Counted from the first letter of the stretch, positions 10,791-22,684 are shown. The stretch: DNA of 64,000 nucleotides from Megaleporinus macrocephalus (GCA_021613375.1 CM038725.1:10353089-10417088); one strand, 5' to 3'. Numbers and translations: made by a program. Notes: a model not told the origin generated them from the sequence alone.

Positions 10791-11743
10791 AGTGTACTAA
10801 AACGTTTGGCTGGTAGTGTACTAAAACGTTTGGCTGGTAGTGTACTAAAACGTTTGACTGGTAGTGTACTAAAACGTTTGGCTGGTAGTGATCTAAAATG
10901 TTTGACTGGTAGTGTTCTAAAACGTTTGGCTGGTAGTGTACTAAAACGTTTGACTGGTAGTGTATCTAAAACGTTTGGCTGGTAGTGTACTAAAACGTTT
11001 GACTGGTAGTGTACTAAAACGTTTGGCTGGTAGTGTACTAAAACGTTTGACTGGTAGTGTTCTAAAACGTTTGGCTGGTAGTGTACTAAAACGTTTGGCT
11101 GGTAGTGTTCTAAAACGTTTGGCTGGTAGTGTACTAAAACGTTTGACTGGTAGTGTTCTAAAACGTTTGGCTGGTAGTGTACTAAAACGTTTGACTGGTA
11201 GTGTTCTAAAACATTTGGCTGGTAGTGTACTAAAACGTTTGACTGGTAGTGTTCTAAAACGTTTGGCTGGTAGTGTACTAAAACGTTTGGCTGGTAGTGT
11301 TCTAAAACGTTTGACTGGTAGTGTACTAAAACGTTTGGCTGGTAGTGTACTAAAACGTTTGACTGGTAGTGTTCTAAAACGTTTGGCTGGTAGTGTTCTA
11401 AAACGTTTGGCTGGTAGTGTACTAAAACGTTTGACTGGTAGTGTTCTGAAACGTTTGGCTGGTAGTGTTCTAAAACGTTTGGCTGGTAGTGTACTAAAAC
11501 GTTTGGCTGGTAGTGTACTAAAACGTTTGGCTGGTAGTGTATCTAAAACGTTTGGCTGGTAGTGTATCTAAAACGTTTGGCTGGTAGTGTACTAAAACGT
11601 TTGGCTGGTAGTGTACTAAAACGTATGGCTGATAGTTTTCTAAAACGTTTGGCTGGTAGTGTTCTAAAACGTTTGAGTGGAGGTGTACTAAAACGTTTGG
11701 CTGGTAGTGATCTAAAACATTTGGCTGGTAGTGTATCTAAAAC

Positions 11744-11744
<1 letters not shown>
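10791..11744. repeat. Minisatellite D, 24-bp unit, ~40 copies
   Basis: The unit is 24 bp: AGTGTACTAAAACG then TTTGGCTGGT, with variants GACTGG, GTTCTAAAAC and a 25-bp form GTATCTAAAACG (about 10961, 11540, 11563, 11731). Each 24-bp unit is exactly eight codons, which creates a false 200-codon ORF (10960-11562) of repeated GSVLKRLA/T. The 25-bp variants break the frame. The unit matches a transposon-like terminus found at 22551-22670. Confidence 0.95.
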
Positions 11745-11801
<57 letters not shown>

Positions 11802-11805
11802 TTAT
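11745..11805. repeat. (TTA)n microsatellite at the end of minisatellite D
   Basis: About 20 TTA triplets with one TTT interruption follow directly after the last partial 24-bp unit. Confidence 0.95.
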
Positions 11806-12767
11806 AGAGGAAATAGTAGTAGGAACCCTAAGGACTTGTGTTTGCTCCCACTTCAATTTCTCACTAACTAGGTAACTACCTAATGTGTTATTAACATGTT
11901 AGTAATATTTACTGAATAGTAAATTTGATATTATAATAATCATCAATTCTAAGGGTTTGTGATATCAAAGCTGAAATAAATTGCTGTAGATAATATCCAA
12001 TATTTATATAATCAATTTGTCTATTATTGCCTTACACTTCTACCGCATGCTAAGATTCCCCTACATACTGCCTCAGCCCAGCAGCCTCTGAGATGAAAGC
12101 CATAGGTGTGCAGAGGTTGGGTATTTGATCTCTATAGAAGATGCATTTTATCCTTTTATTACATTACTTGAAAGTGGGATGTTAGCCTGGTGTGGGAGGG
12201 AGAGGTGGAATCCACTGCAGGTGCTCCAGCCCGGGACGGTGGAAACCTAACACAGCGACTTAATCACTTCAAAGACTTCAGACAGGGCTTTCTCACTCTC
12301 TTGTTGTTGAAAGATGACTCCTGTACAGCAGCTCCCCGGCCCGCGACGCCTGCGAATCCTTCTTGCGGCAAAGAAGACAGCGCTACACGCTTATTACAGG
12401 TTTGATCTACCAATATTGAGCACATCGATCTTTAGCTTGTCGCCGCTGCAGAGACACCATCTGCTTGGTTACAGGGAGCGGCGGCTCCGCAGAGAACGGA
12501 ATATTGGAATGTCTAATGCGAGAAATTTCATAAGCCCAGCGTGATCACCTTGTTTAAAAAAGAAAACAATAAAGCGCTGCTCACCAGAGCAGAAACCGGG
12601 AGTGCCTTAAGTAAACAACAGAGCTTTCTGAACCTTTCCCAAAATCTGCAAGGGCCTGTATGTGAGTCCAGCTCTTCATAGTTGTAGCTGCATAACTTAT
12701 ATATCATCACGGTCCAAAAAAACTGTGTATATTCATTTTTCACTATTTTATTTTTTTTAGATCATCT
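11806..12767. other. Intronic DNA; candidate conserved block 12185-12545
   Basis: No exon is recognised. The block 12185-12545 is complex, with GC-rich and AT-rich motifs interleaved and overlapping short plus-strand ORFs (71 and 76 codons) without domain signatures. It stands out from the AT-rich flanks. Alignment to other fish would be needed to call it conserved. Confidence 0.25.
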
Positions 12768-12925
12768 GAACCAGACAGCCGCTCTTTATATCCTGTGAAA
12801 ATGTCCTGATAATTGGACCAACAGAAATGCTCCAAAATAGCTTTGAAAGAATTCTGGTTCCATTGACTTACATTAAAAGTAAACCTGGTTTTTGGCCTCT
12901 CCTGTAAAGTTGCCAATTTGAAGGT
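12768..12925 (-). repeat. Dispersed repeat, copy 2 (minus strand)
   Basis: Read on the minus strand it gives GAGGCCAAAAACC, AATGTAAGTCAATGGAACC, GGAGCATTTCTGTTGG and GATATAAAGAGCGGCTG in the same order as the other copies. Confidence 0.65.
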
Positions 12926-15699
12926 ACTTGTTTCTTGTTGAACAGCGACCTTAGGATTAAAATCTGCCATAAAAAGTCATAGAGCTGGATTTTCAACTGT
13001 TTTGCGTGTTATTGTTGTCAGATTCTATTCCTGGTGGGTTTTGGAGCACTTTAAGTGCTAAAATGTTCAAATGGTATAACAAAAAATTAGTTATTAGATT
13101 TTGCTTCCGTGTTTGTTATTAGAAAACAGTCCTACAACCTGTCTGATCCATGATTGAAGACACAAAGATAAAATACACAACATGTGCAACATGTATGAGG
13201 TCCTCACAACAACAACAATCACACAAAAAAATTCTTAATAATGGAATAATGTTATACTTCAGTGCTGCTGCTTTGATGGACCACAGAGTGTATTAATGAA
13301 GTAAGAACCCTACTTATGTTGAACTGATGAGCTAGTGAACTACTTTGCTTGATTTACTTATCTAGAACTAGGCTGGTCACCTAGCTACTAAGCCAAAAGA
13401 CAGCAAACCTGCTAATCAGGTTAATCAGGCTTGAATAAACTCTATATTTACATGAGACATGTAAATATGCATATACAGATGTTATTATTTCCAGGAGACA
13501 CTGGTGGCCTACCTAGATATGCCATTATTTGACATATTGATGCAAACATAATTGGGATATCTTGGGACAGAATTCATTTTTTAAAACTGGGAGTTAATAT
13601 AGTAATAGATTTTGTGGATTTTGGGTGGTATTTGGAGCTGGATTGTTGGCTGGTGGGTGGTCAGATGTGGGTGAAATCACCTTGATATATGAATATATGT
13701 TCTGATATATGAAGGTTTTAACCTTTTGTTATAAAATGAAAGCTAACAGCAGAGAAGGAAGTTCAGGGTTTAGTTGGTTTTTCAAGCCAGATGACTGATG
13801 CTGATGTCATAGCTTGATGGATGGTCTGATATGTGGATCATCTCTGTAGATTAAACGGTTACAAAGGCTAGAAGACAACCATGCATTCACACAAAACACA
13901 GGCTTTAGGCTCTGAGGCTTAAAGTGCTTATAATATGGATATAATATGAATGACTGTGAAAAAAAGTCTAAAGAACATCACTTGAAAGCTTATGTTTAGT
14001 CAAAAGTAGCATCAAACCCAGGCTCAGGTGTCTCAAACAGCATGTAGTCCCTATATAGTGTGCTGGGTAGGTTTTACAGCCAAACAGTGTACTATTTGTT
14101 GAATATGAATGTGTCTGAATCCCAAATTACTATTTTTAGCTACACTATGTATATTATGGTGCAGGAGCCAGTATTGAAGTATTGAAGTGTGCATTTGGTA
14201 GGGAGCAGGGAGCTGTTTGAGATTCAGCCCCAGCCTGATTGGTGACTCTTGTTGCTAATTTGTTGATCAGAAAATATTAGTTGAAGTAAATGTGCTGTGT
14301 TGTTATATGTTTATTAGTATCATATAACAAAAAAGATAAAGAGCTTATAAAAAGAATATATAGTGATGGCACATGGTTGTCTACGCTGATTATTATTAAT
14401 AATAACTTTTAATTATTTTTAGAACGAAGTGTATTTATTATATTTTATAAAGCCTCTCAAGGCCATGTGTTACTGCAGTGTTGTTATGGGGACTCTTCTT
14501 CTCGAGACTATCACAGTAACACACAGCCTCCTGCGACTTTGAATTTAATTTAATTTTATTTTATTTGGACTCCAAAAGAATTTTACCATTAACATTTTTT
14601 CTGGACTCCTGGCAGCTTTAGAGTTCAAGGCTTATTTATCACAGTTTCAAACTGAACAGCCCTGATAGCAAGAAGATAGTGGCCCACTGTTGGCCCGCTG
14701 ACAGCAAAGCTGGCAGCCCACTAGCGTTTTCGCTCAGCGTTTTCTGGGCGGCCCACCAGTGGTTAAGTAGAGTATTAGACCAGATGTCACTTTTCATTGC
14801 TCGTTTAACACTCACAGTCCAATGTACTTATTTTTTTTGTTCTGTTTATTTATTTCTTTTGTTATCCTTCAGAAATGAAACCGTTATCAGTGTAAGCGAC
14901 AATATGAACTATAATAAAATAATAATAAAAATATATATAAAAATATAAAATAATAATAGCTATAAAATAATTACATATAATTATATATTTGTCTCCATTT
15001 CTTTTCTAGAATAAAAGTCTCTGTGCATTTGAAATCAGTCTTAGAAGATCAAAAACTAGTCAGATCTTGCACCCAGGACAGATCTGGGTCAGCAGTCGCA
15101 TAGAGCCAGCTGGGTGCCGACCTTATCAAGCCGGCTGACCAATATTTGCTTTCTATCTGGGATCAAATAAAAAAAAAACATAAACATTTAAAGCTGCACA
15201 TCATTCCCATGTATCTAAGGGCTGCATATGTAACCTAACATCTCTCCTCAGCTACAGTTTCACCATCCTCATATCTCTAAAAGTGAGATATTAAGCAGTG
15301 ATAACAATATTAAGATCTATTAAGCAATAACAAAGCAAACCAAACAAATCCGCTTCATACCCAAAACACACAACACTTATTTTAACTTCACAGCACATTC
15401 TGAACATCACGCTCAGCACAGTTACTGAACATAGATCCATCCCCGAGTATTCTGTGGCTGGTTCTTCATAATGGAGAAAGGTGGGAGTATCTTCTAGGAC
15501 CTGCTTTGGCTCGCGGGAGGGGGCAGCTGGTTGAGACTGGAGCTGGTTGCGGCCGCCGTGTGTGAATTGTGGGAAGGTTTTTGCCGCTAACAGGCTTTGG
15601 CAGCCTGCCAGCGCTGCTCTAGAGGCAGAGAGGAAGGCACCGGGGCCGGTGACAAGAGAGAGCAGTTACACATTTACTCACGGCTGAGGAGAGGTGGAA
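12926..15699. other. Intronic single-copy and AT-rich DNA, no gene seen
   Basis: This is a long stretch of low-GC sequence with TA-rich patches (about 14900-15000). From about 15500 it becomes GC-richer (GGTTGCGGCCGCCGTG near 15545). I found no splice-flanked exon, RNA gene or clear transposon terminus. A plus-strand ORF of 89 codons at 14679-14948 has no recognisable domain. Confidence 0.4.
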
Positions 15700-15885
15700 G
15701 AGGGAGAGCGAGCGAGCGAGCGAGAGAGAGAGAGGGAGAGAGAGAGGGAAGACAGAAAAAGACTAAAGAGGGAAACAGGGAGCTGGAGAGAGGTTGAAGA
15801 GGAAGCGAGAGAGGGGCGGGGAGGCTGGGAATGCAGAGAGCGAGAGAGAGAGAGAAAGAGAGAGAGATGAAAGGAGCAGAGAGAA
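15700..15885. repeat. Purine-rich (GA)n/(GAGC)n tract
   Basis: Interrupted GAGA and GAGC repeats lie on the plus strand. The Ser/Leu- and Arg/Glu-rich ORFs overlapping it on both strands are composition artefacts. Confidence 0.85.
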
Positions 15886-16215
15886 ATGCAGAGGAACAGT
15901 AAAAGGAGGGGGGGGTACTGGAGGATTGAAGGTAGAGCTCTCCCAGGAGAGAGGGAGAACAATGGAATCGTACTACAAGAATCCCATCTCTCTGTGCCTC
16001 TCTATAGGCCACTGTAGTTTGCCTTTGTCTTTCAGCAACGCGCTGTATCCACTGATGTTGTTCTATTGATTTATTTATTTATTTACTCCACTTCTCCGCA
16101 TTACTGCAGAGCACGGAGACATCAGCAAAAAGGCGATACCCTTCAAATCTGGGTTATGGGCTTAGCTCGAAGGGAAGCGCCCAGAGGATAGTACGGCAGG
16201 CCTGGCCACGTGCCT

Positions 16216-16265
<50 letters not shown>
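16216..16265. repeat. Homopolymer of 50 G
   Basis: Uninterrupted G runs from 16216 to 16265, flanked by CACGTGCCT on the left and CTGGTAGAAGAAGAAG on the right. It produces poly-proline in minus-strand ORFs, which are not real. The exact length is likely to be unreliable in an assembly. Confidence 0.95.
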
Positions 16266-17010
16266 CTGGTAGAAGAAGAAGACCCAGGAAAGCATGAAGA
16301 TGCTGACAGCACCAGGACAGTGCTTCCCAGTAGCGTGTCCTGGTGTACCCTCGGCTTGCATATCTTAGTGTTTTCCCTCCTCTCGGCTCACTAAGGGGCG
16401 TGTTAATTAACTGATTAGCTGTATCAGGTGTGTTGGAGCGGGAAAACAGCAAAACCCGCCAGGCGGAGGGGTAACTCCAGTGGGTTATTCCCCAAACCGG
16501 GATTTCTTAATAAACCTGTTAGCTTAAACCAGGCCTAATGCCTAATGATAGAAACGAAGAGCTCTAGAAGCTGCAGCTGCAACTTATAGTTATTTCCTGG
16601 CAGCCAAGTTGCCAAGTAATTCATATTTACAGCAGTCATACTAAATAAGGCCACTGTGTTGCACAGCTTTTATCTATCTATCTATCTATCTATCTAACAT
16701 AGGCATGCATGTTCTGTGCTGTTGGCTGTCAGCGTTTCGTGACTGCAGGCAATCTTCCTGTGTGTCACAACTTGAAAACAGTGAGTGTTTGAAGAAGCAG
16801 TAAGCTGATGCCTATATATACAACCAGCTCCAGTCTCAACGATATTGAACGTTTTATTTTATTCGGTTTGTAGAAGCAGCGTGTAAAAATGAACTGGACG
16901 TTTATCAGCGAGTCTCACTCACAAAGTTTTTAAGCACCTCAGTGTCACAACTAGAACAGTCCTCCAACCAGCAACATCCAACCAACAGTGTCCTGTGGGC
17001 CGAGTCCCAT
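16266..17010. other. Intronic DNA with dispersed-repeat fragments
   Basis: The stretch around 16380-16500 (TGTGTTGGAGCGGGAAAAC, AAACCCGCCAGGCGG) resembles a dispersed repeat I associate with teleost genomes. A short (TCTA)n lies at 16673-16697. No gene is visible. Confidence 0.4.
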
Positions 17011-18100
17011 GACCATTTACATTTATGGCATTTAGCAGGCGCTCTTATCCACTTACATAAGTGCTATGTGTTCAGTCAGAGTATGTATATCTATCTAGTA
17101 CAAACTACTATTATACTCAAACACTGCTATAAACAAGTGCCAGTGCTGATACCTAGAAGGAAGACAACATGATATAAGATTAGATGCAGTGCAATACCTA
17201 GCAAGACAGGAATACCTACAGAGAAGAGAATAAATACAAGACTTCATACAGTATAAGGGTGTAAGAAAATATCGAAAATATCGAATATCGGGATATTGTG
17301 TTTCGTGATACTGTATCGATTCTCAAAGACACAGTAACAATACACAGATTCCTGGCATTCCTGTATTGGTTCCTCTGACCACTAGATGGCAGCATTGTAG
17401 TCCATTTTCAGCTCCACTCCAACATTAACAAGCAGCACAAGGGCGCAATGCTGTTGTAATTATTGGTAAACCTGTTCATACAGTGGTGTGTTTTATTAGT
17501 AGGATTTGAAAAATATACAATATATCACTCTGCTTGCACTCTATTGCAGTATATTATGATATATTGAATTGTGAGCGCTGTATCACGATACGTATTGTAT
17601 CGCCAGGTTCTTGCCAATACACAGCCCTAATACAGTATAAGTGCAATACTTAGCCAGTGTTCCTAGAAGATCAAGTGCAGTTATGGTCCGTACTAATGCT
17701 TCAGTAGATCAGTTCTTATAAGTTCTTCACAAAGAGACGGTGGTCTTGAGTCTGTGTTTGAAGACCGTGAGAGAGTTCGCTGTTCGGACAGCCAGTGGAA
17801 ATTCGTTCCACCATCTGGGTGCCAGGACAGAGAAGCTCTATATTGCGTGCCTTCCAAGAATCTTAAGGGATGGAGGGTCAAGCTAAGCCATACTTGAAGC
17901 GCGAAGGGCTCGAGTTGTGGATCGACTTTTGACCATTGCTATAAGGTCAGGAGGAGCTGGTGCGTTCTTGGCTTTGTAGGCGAGCATCAGAACTTTAAAC
18001 TGAATGCGTGCAGCTATGGGAAGCCAGTGAAGCTACAGGAGTGCAGCAGTGGAGTGACCTGAGTGAATTTGGGAAGAACCGTGATCACTGATGAAGGACT
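17011..18100 (-). mobile_element. 5'-truncated LINE (ORF C-terminus plus 3' UTR), split by a MITE
   Basis: On the minus strand from about 18100 the shifted frames encode a typical LINE C-terminus: LPKFTQVTPLL, then ARIQFKVLMLAYKAKN, then WWNEFPLAVRTANS and VFKHRLKTT. Stops and frame changes make it a pseudogene. The 3' end reads AAGAGCGCCTGCTAAATGCC then ATAAATGTAAATG (plus 17012-17060), the usual end of teleost L2-like LINEs. A 376-bp MITE sits inside the 3' UTR at 17254-17629. Confidence 0.75.
17254..17629. mobile_element. hAT-like MITE, 376 bp, with perfect 8-bp target-site duplication
   Basis: The ends are TAAGGGTGTAAGAAAATA and, reversed, TAGGGCTGTGTATTGGC. Identical ATACAGTA copies flank it at 17246-17253 and 17630-17637. 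The interior is rich in ATCGATAT/TATCGATT blocks. An 8-bp duplication fits the hAT superfamily. It has no coding capacity. Confidence 0.75.
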
Positions 18101-18109
18101 AACTAACAC

Positions 18110-18445
18110 AAACCGTGTAGCAACAGATAAGCTACTGCCTCTGACTTTACATCTACATGGTGGCCCCCCAACGTAAGCATGTATATTAAAGTGGACAGTG
18201 AGTGGACACAGTATTTTAAACACACCACCACCACTGCAGTGCTTAGAATGACCCACCCACCACCCAAATAGCACCTGTGCTTGATTATTAAAGAACAGGG
18301 TAACTGGGTAAAGAGAATCAGATGAACTACAGTCTGTAAGTGTAGCTCCTATATGGTCAGTGGAGCTGATACAGTGGACAGTGTGTGTAGAAACAAGGAG
18401 GTGGATTTAATGTTTAATGTTTTGGCTGATCAGTGTATGCAGAAC
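18110..18445. repeat. Dispersed teleost repeat ending in TTTTGGCTGATCAGTGTA
   Basis: It contains AAAGTGGACAGTGAGTGGAC, CCACCACCACTGCAGTGC, GAACTACAGTCTGTAAGTG and a terminal TTTTGGCTGATCAGTGTA. Related but shorter pieces occur at 20290-20400 and 28040-28275. The family looks palindromic and non-coding. Its class is uncertain. Confidence 0.55.
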
Positions 18446-18460
18446 AGTAGCACACTGCTA

Positions 18461-18632
18461 CGTGGACCATCATCATATCTAACTTATGTTATGATTCAGT
18501 GCTGTATATTGTATACTGAAGTAGCCTAGTATCAGCATCTTACACCATCAGCAACTGAAACACCAACACATCACACATACTGTATACAGTATTTTTGTTT
18601 TAAATGCTGAACTGAATGAATTATTATTATTA

Positions 18633-18697
<65 letters not shown>

Positions 18698-19080
18698 TCT
18701 GCACTTCAAGTAAAAACAAGAGCTACATGAAAAAACAGAAAGCTTTTAAAAAAAAGTGTATCTTAAAGTGTTTATTTATAGAAACAGTAAATAAAACTTT
18801 TTGTTAACTCAGTTTCACAGATTGACTTGTTGGTTTAATATAGCTGTATTCTCTAAAACTCCAGCCATTCCTGGTTAAACAGTCAGTCTTCGGTGTGGAC
18901 TTTTCTTTTTTAGAGCACGTTATTCTTTCTCACTCACTTCATTCGCCACTTCGTATCTCGCCTGCGTGCACACTGCACACCCGAGTCTGCACAGATCTGA
19001 TTGGCTGAGGAGTGCCTTTGGTGATTGGTTTGTGAGTTTATTGCGCCGCAAAGCCCGTATACCATAAAGACAAGAGAAGT
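18461..19080 (+). repeat. Inverted repeat, left arm (~0.6 kb)
   Basis: It matches the reverse complement of 20435-21048 over its length. Shared blocks include GTTATGATTCAGTGC, CACCAACACATCACACATAC, CACTTCAAGTAAAAACAAGA, TCACAGATTGAC and GATCTGATTGGCTGAGGAG. A (TTA)n expansion at about 18617-18697 is absent from the other arm. There are many small differences, so the arms are old. Confidence 0.8.
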
Positions 19081-20434
19081 TTAAATAAACATCGTCAAAA
19101 TTTGAATCGTTCTCAGTAGTTTATTGCTTTGGGTCTGCATTGAACAACGTCCAGGCCGGGACCGTGGTCCGCCTATTAGTGACCTCTGGTATAGTGTATA
19201 TGTAAGTGAGCTAGGTTCTGACTGGCTGACACGCGTAGTCTGTATGCGAAAACTCTTTATAACCTCAGCATAAACAGGTGGGGCTAAACTGATCAAGTTT
19301 CCATATGCACTGTATTTACATGCTACATCCAACTCTATTATTGATGAAACATGAGACAGGCCAGGCAGGCTTGCATAGCTCTGCTGCTCCAGCAGGACCA
19401 GGACTGGAAAGTGCTGCATTAAGATGTTCAACATGCAAACAACATTCCACAACCTGCAGCATCTCAAATCCCTGAATAAACATCCCAGAACAATCCAGTC
19501 AGGGACTCTGACAGCAACATGTCAGCCTCCTCTCCCCCGAGTGTTTCCTCCTCTCCCACCTCCTGGAACACTTCATGCCTTATTGCTCCAAGCGAGCAGA
19601 CATGGCTGGCTGATTGACAAGTGGAGGAGAGCATGGCTTGAGTGATGTTCCGGAGTGCCGTCCGGCCGGGCCAAACAGCCTCCCGTGAAATGGAAAGGTC
19701 ACCCCTGATCTTTGAGATGGATGCTTTCGGGTGCAACGCCGAACAAGGCGCCCTGAGAAAAGCTGGATGCTGGAGCTGCGAAGAGGTGGTGACCCCTTCC
19801 CAGCCCTCTGATGCAGGGCTCTTCCCCTGACCCAGGTTGTTATGCCTCCGGCTTGTTATCCACAATGCGTCCAGACAGCCGAGACGTAAGGTCGGCCCCC
19901 GCTTCGTCCAGGAAAAGGAACTTGGAGCATGGTTCTTCTGGTCTGATCACAGCTTTGATGTTCAATAACTGATGGTCAATTTATATTTTAGTTTGTGCAC
20001 CCCAGGTCAGAAGAGATGTTTTGTTGATTATGGAAGTGGAGAATTCCTCAATGCCCAATTACAGTTCAGATGTTTCCTAACATGTTAAACTCAGCAAATG
20101 ATTAAAACTAGAATAGAATAGAGCCCTAAACTTTTCAGAACAATTCTGCAGAGTATTTCATAACTTGTGCCCACCTACAAAACCAACAAAATGAGCAATT
20201 CGATTGGGGGTGTTTAAACTTTTGCATACAGCTGTATATAGACACTTATATAACTATATAGAACTTGTTTGCAAGAGTATCATGTTATACACACATGCAC
20301 CACTCAGCCATAACGTTAAAACCACCTCCCTCATTCTCAATTTTATCAGATTAATTTTAAATCCTAATAATACATGCTCTGTGGTGTTCCTGTGATGGTC
20401 CTGGGTACATCTGAAGTCATTATAAGATATGGAG
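19081..20434. other. Spacer of the inverted repeat: repeat fragments plus GC-rich DNA
   Basis: The segment 19140-19260 resembles a dispersed repeat (GTGGTCCGCCTATTAGTGAC). The segment 19500-19960 is complex, GC-richer DNA with short ORFs on both strands and no domain. The segment 20200-20240 has a Tc1-like end (TTTAAACTTTTGCATACAGC). The segment 20290-20400 is a piece of the repeat family at 18110-18445. No host gene is seen. Confidence 0.4.
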
Positions 20435-21048
20435 CTTCTCTTGTCTTTACGGTATACAGGCTTTACGGCACAGTGAACTCAGAGATCAATCGTGTGCACT
20501 GTAAGATCACTGAAGGCTCCTCAGCCAATCAGATCTGTGCACATTAGGGCAGGTGGCGTGTGCACACAGGCGAGATACGAATCGAGACGCAGTAGCTGGA
20601 GACTAAAGCGAGTCAGAAAGAATAACGAGCTCTAAAAACAGAAAAGTGTTTAACAGAGAAAACTGAGTGTTTAACAGGAACGGTTCTGGAATGGACCACG
20701 CTCTTCTAGTTTTAGAGAATACCGCTCTGTACAACCAACATGTCAATCTGTGAAGCTGAGTTAAATTTACTTTCTCTACAAATAAACACTTTAAGATTCT
20801 TTTTTTTAAAAGCATTCTGTTTTTTAAATGGAGCTCTTGTTTTTACTTGAAGTGAGGAAAAACACTGATTAGAAGTTTTATAAATAATTAATTCAGTTCA
20901 GCATTTAAACAGTAAATATACTGAAATATACTGAACGGTATGTGTGATGTGTTGGTGTTTCAGTAGCTGATGGTATAAGATGCTGATACTAGGTAACTTC
21001 AGTAATCAGGATATGGCACTGAATCATAACACAAGTGATGGTGAGGGT
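20435..21048 (-). repeat. Inverted repeat, right arm (~0.6 kb)
   Basis: This is the reverse-complement partner of 18461-19080. It starts CTTCTCTTGTCTTTACGG and ends around ACAAGTGATGGTGAG. The spacer is 1354 bp. The repeat pieces adjoining the arms are not symmetric, which favours two independent insertions of one family over a single fold-back element. Confidence 0.8.
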
Positions 21049-22550
21049 CCGGACCTTGGCCTGAGGAAATCTCCTCTAACTGGACCTTACTGAACTCTAA
21101 TTAATTTTAAAAGGCCAAAGGAGGGGTGAAATTCTACACTTTGCTTTTCAATGCACATGAAAGGTGGCATAATAACAGTGTTAATAACACAGTTATTAAC
21201 TCATATTTAAATGAAAATGCATTTGTTTCTCTAAAACAGATGTTGTATGTTTGAGAACAAACCCGAAGGGCCAAAAAGTCTCAGCCATCGATGAATCACT
21301 CACTGAAAATCAGTATTTCTCTTCCAGCGTGAGTAACCAAGCTTATTGCACACATGATTCTGTGCACACACACATACACCCACATGCTGTGAGGAGTAAA
21401 CAGACAGCTTCTTGCACACGTAACCAATCCAGTCATGAAATAAGAGACTTCCCCCCCCAAAAAATACAAAAAAAAAAAAAAAAAAAAGCTAACTCACAGT
21501 CCGTTCAGGCAATTAAATGATAAGTGAGCGGCGCGTACAGGCCTATTTCACACCTCTCATTTGACAATAGGAAATGTCAACAAAACGCCTGAAGAACAGA
21601 AAAGCTTTTTGCAGCTATTCTCTTTCTTCTTGTATTGCCATTTAGTTTTGCTGCAGGTATTGGTAAATAATTCATTGACAGAGCTGGAGGGGAGCGCTAT
21701 AGACAGCTGCAGAACACTCGCTGCAAACCCTATTACGCGCTTAGCTCCCGGCCACGTTCCCTCCAATCAAAAGCGCCTTCATTAGTAAGCTTCTCATTAT
21801 CCCTCTGCAAAAACACAGCGCTGGAGAAAACGGCTCCCACGTACGAGGCCGAGGAAGCAATGAAAAGAACCTGCGTGAAGCTCCGCGCCGCTCTTTCTTC
21901 TCCTCCGAAACACGGGACAGAAGGAGACCCCGTCAGGTTTCTAATTAGACTTCTCCAAGGTCTTCATGAATGACAAGGAATTCTTTGAGAGGTGAATATT
22001 TTTCTGATATCTGTAAATGTTAGCAGAGAGACCGGGAGGTGGATAGTGCTTAGCGAAGCTCTGTGATCGAGTGGGAGGCTGAAGAAACTTCAGCTGCTGT
22101 TAAAGCTGGCTGCTGATTAAGACTCAGGCAATATCTTATTATTATTATTAGTTATTATTATTATTATTATTAATGTGCAGCCATTCTACTGCTTCTGACG
22201 GAAAGATTCGTCGGTGGATTTGTCAGATGGAAAAGTGTTGTTCATGTTGAACTCACTCACTTTTGATAACAAGCTCCTTTTGATGGCAGTTGAATCATTA
22301 CGGACTGTTAACAGTTCATGGCTGGCCTATCCAAATTACTCAACGTACATGAAAAAATTAATCACCGCTGATGTGTAATGGAAATCACATTGTATTTCTT
22401 TGATAAATATGATGTTAATTACAAATATAGCAACTGTTTACAAATTTAATTGCAGCAAAGTTGGTACAGGAGGTAAAAATTTAAAACAGTGTTTGAATAA
22501 AAGCAGTAAAAAGGATATATATAGCCATAAATATATATACATATACATAT
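21049..22550. promoter_or_regulatory. Intronic DNA with candidate conserved non-coding block 21535-22130
   Basis: The block 21535-22130 is long, complex and free of simple repeats. It contains homeodomain-type cores (TTTCTAATTAGACTTC, CTTCATTAGTAAGC) and CAATCA/CAAAGCG-like sites, and it lacks coding motifs. The rest is AT-rich, with poly-A at 21470-21487 and (TTA)n at 22137-22172. The regulatory role is inference only. Confidence 0.25.
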
Positions 22551-22670
22551 ACTCTACCGGCCAAACGTTTTAGAACTGGTAGTTGGCTGGAAGTGTATTA
22601 AACATTTGGCTGGTAGTGTACTAAAACAGTTGGCTGGTAGTGTTCAAAAACTTTTGACTGGTAGTGTGTG
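22551..22670. mobile_element. Transposon-end relic with tandem copies of the minisatellite D unit
   Basis: It begins with a terminus-like CTCTACCGGCCAAACG then TTTTAGAAC in one orientation. About 3.5 units of the TTGGCTGGTAGTGTACTAAAAC type follow in the opposite orientation. TA-rich sequence lies on both sides, as expected for a Tc1/mariner-type target. It looks like a minimal MITE reduced to its two ends, with one end amplified. Confidence 0.6.
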
Positions 22671-22684
22671 TATATACATATATA

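Noticed and set aside
10960..11562. 200-codon ORF of repeated GSVLKRLAG-type units, looking like a basic repeat protein
   Set aside because: It is a frame kept open by a 24-bp minisatellite. 25-bp variants break it, and there is no start context, splice structure or non-repeat domain.
15597..16452. Ser/Leu-rich and Pro-rich ORFs on both strands
   Set aside because: They arise from the GA-rich tract and the G50 run. They are low-complexity artefacts.
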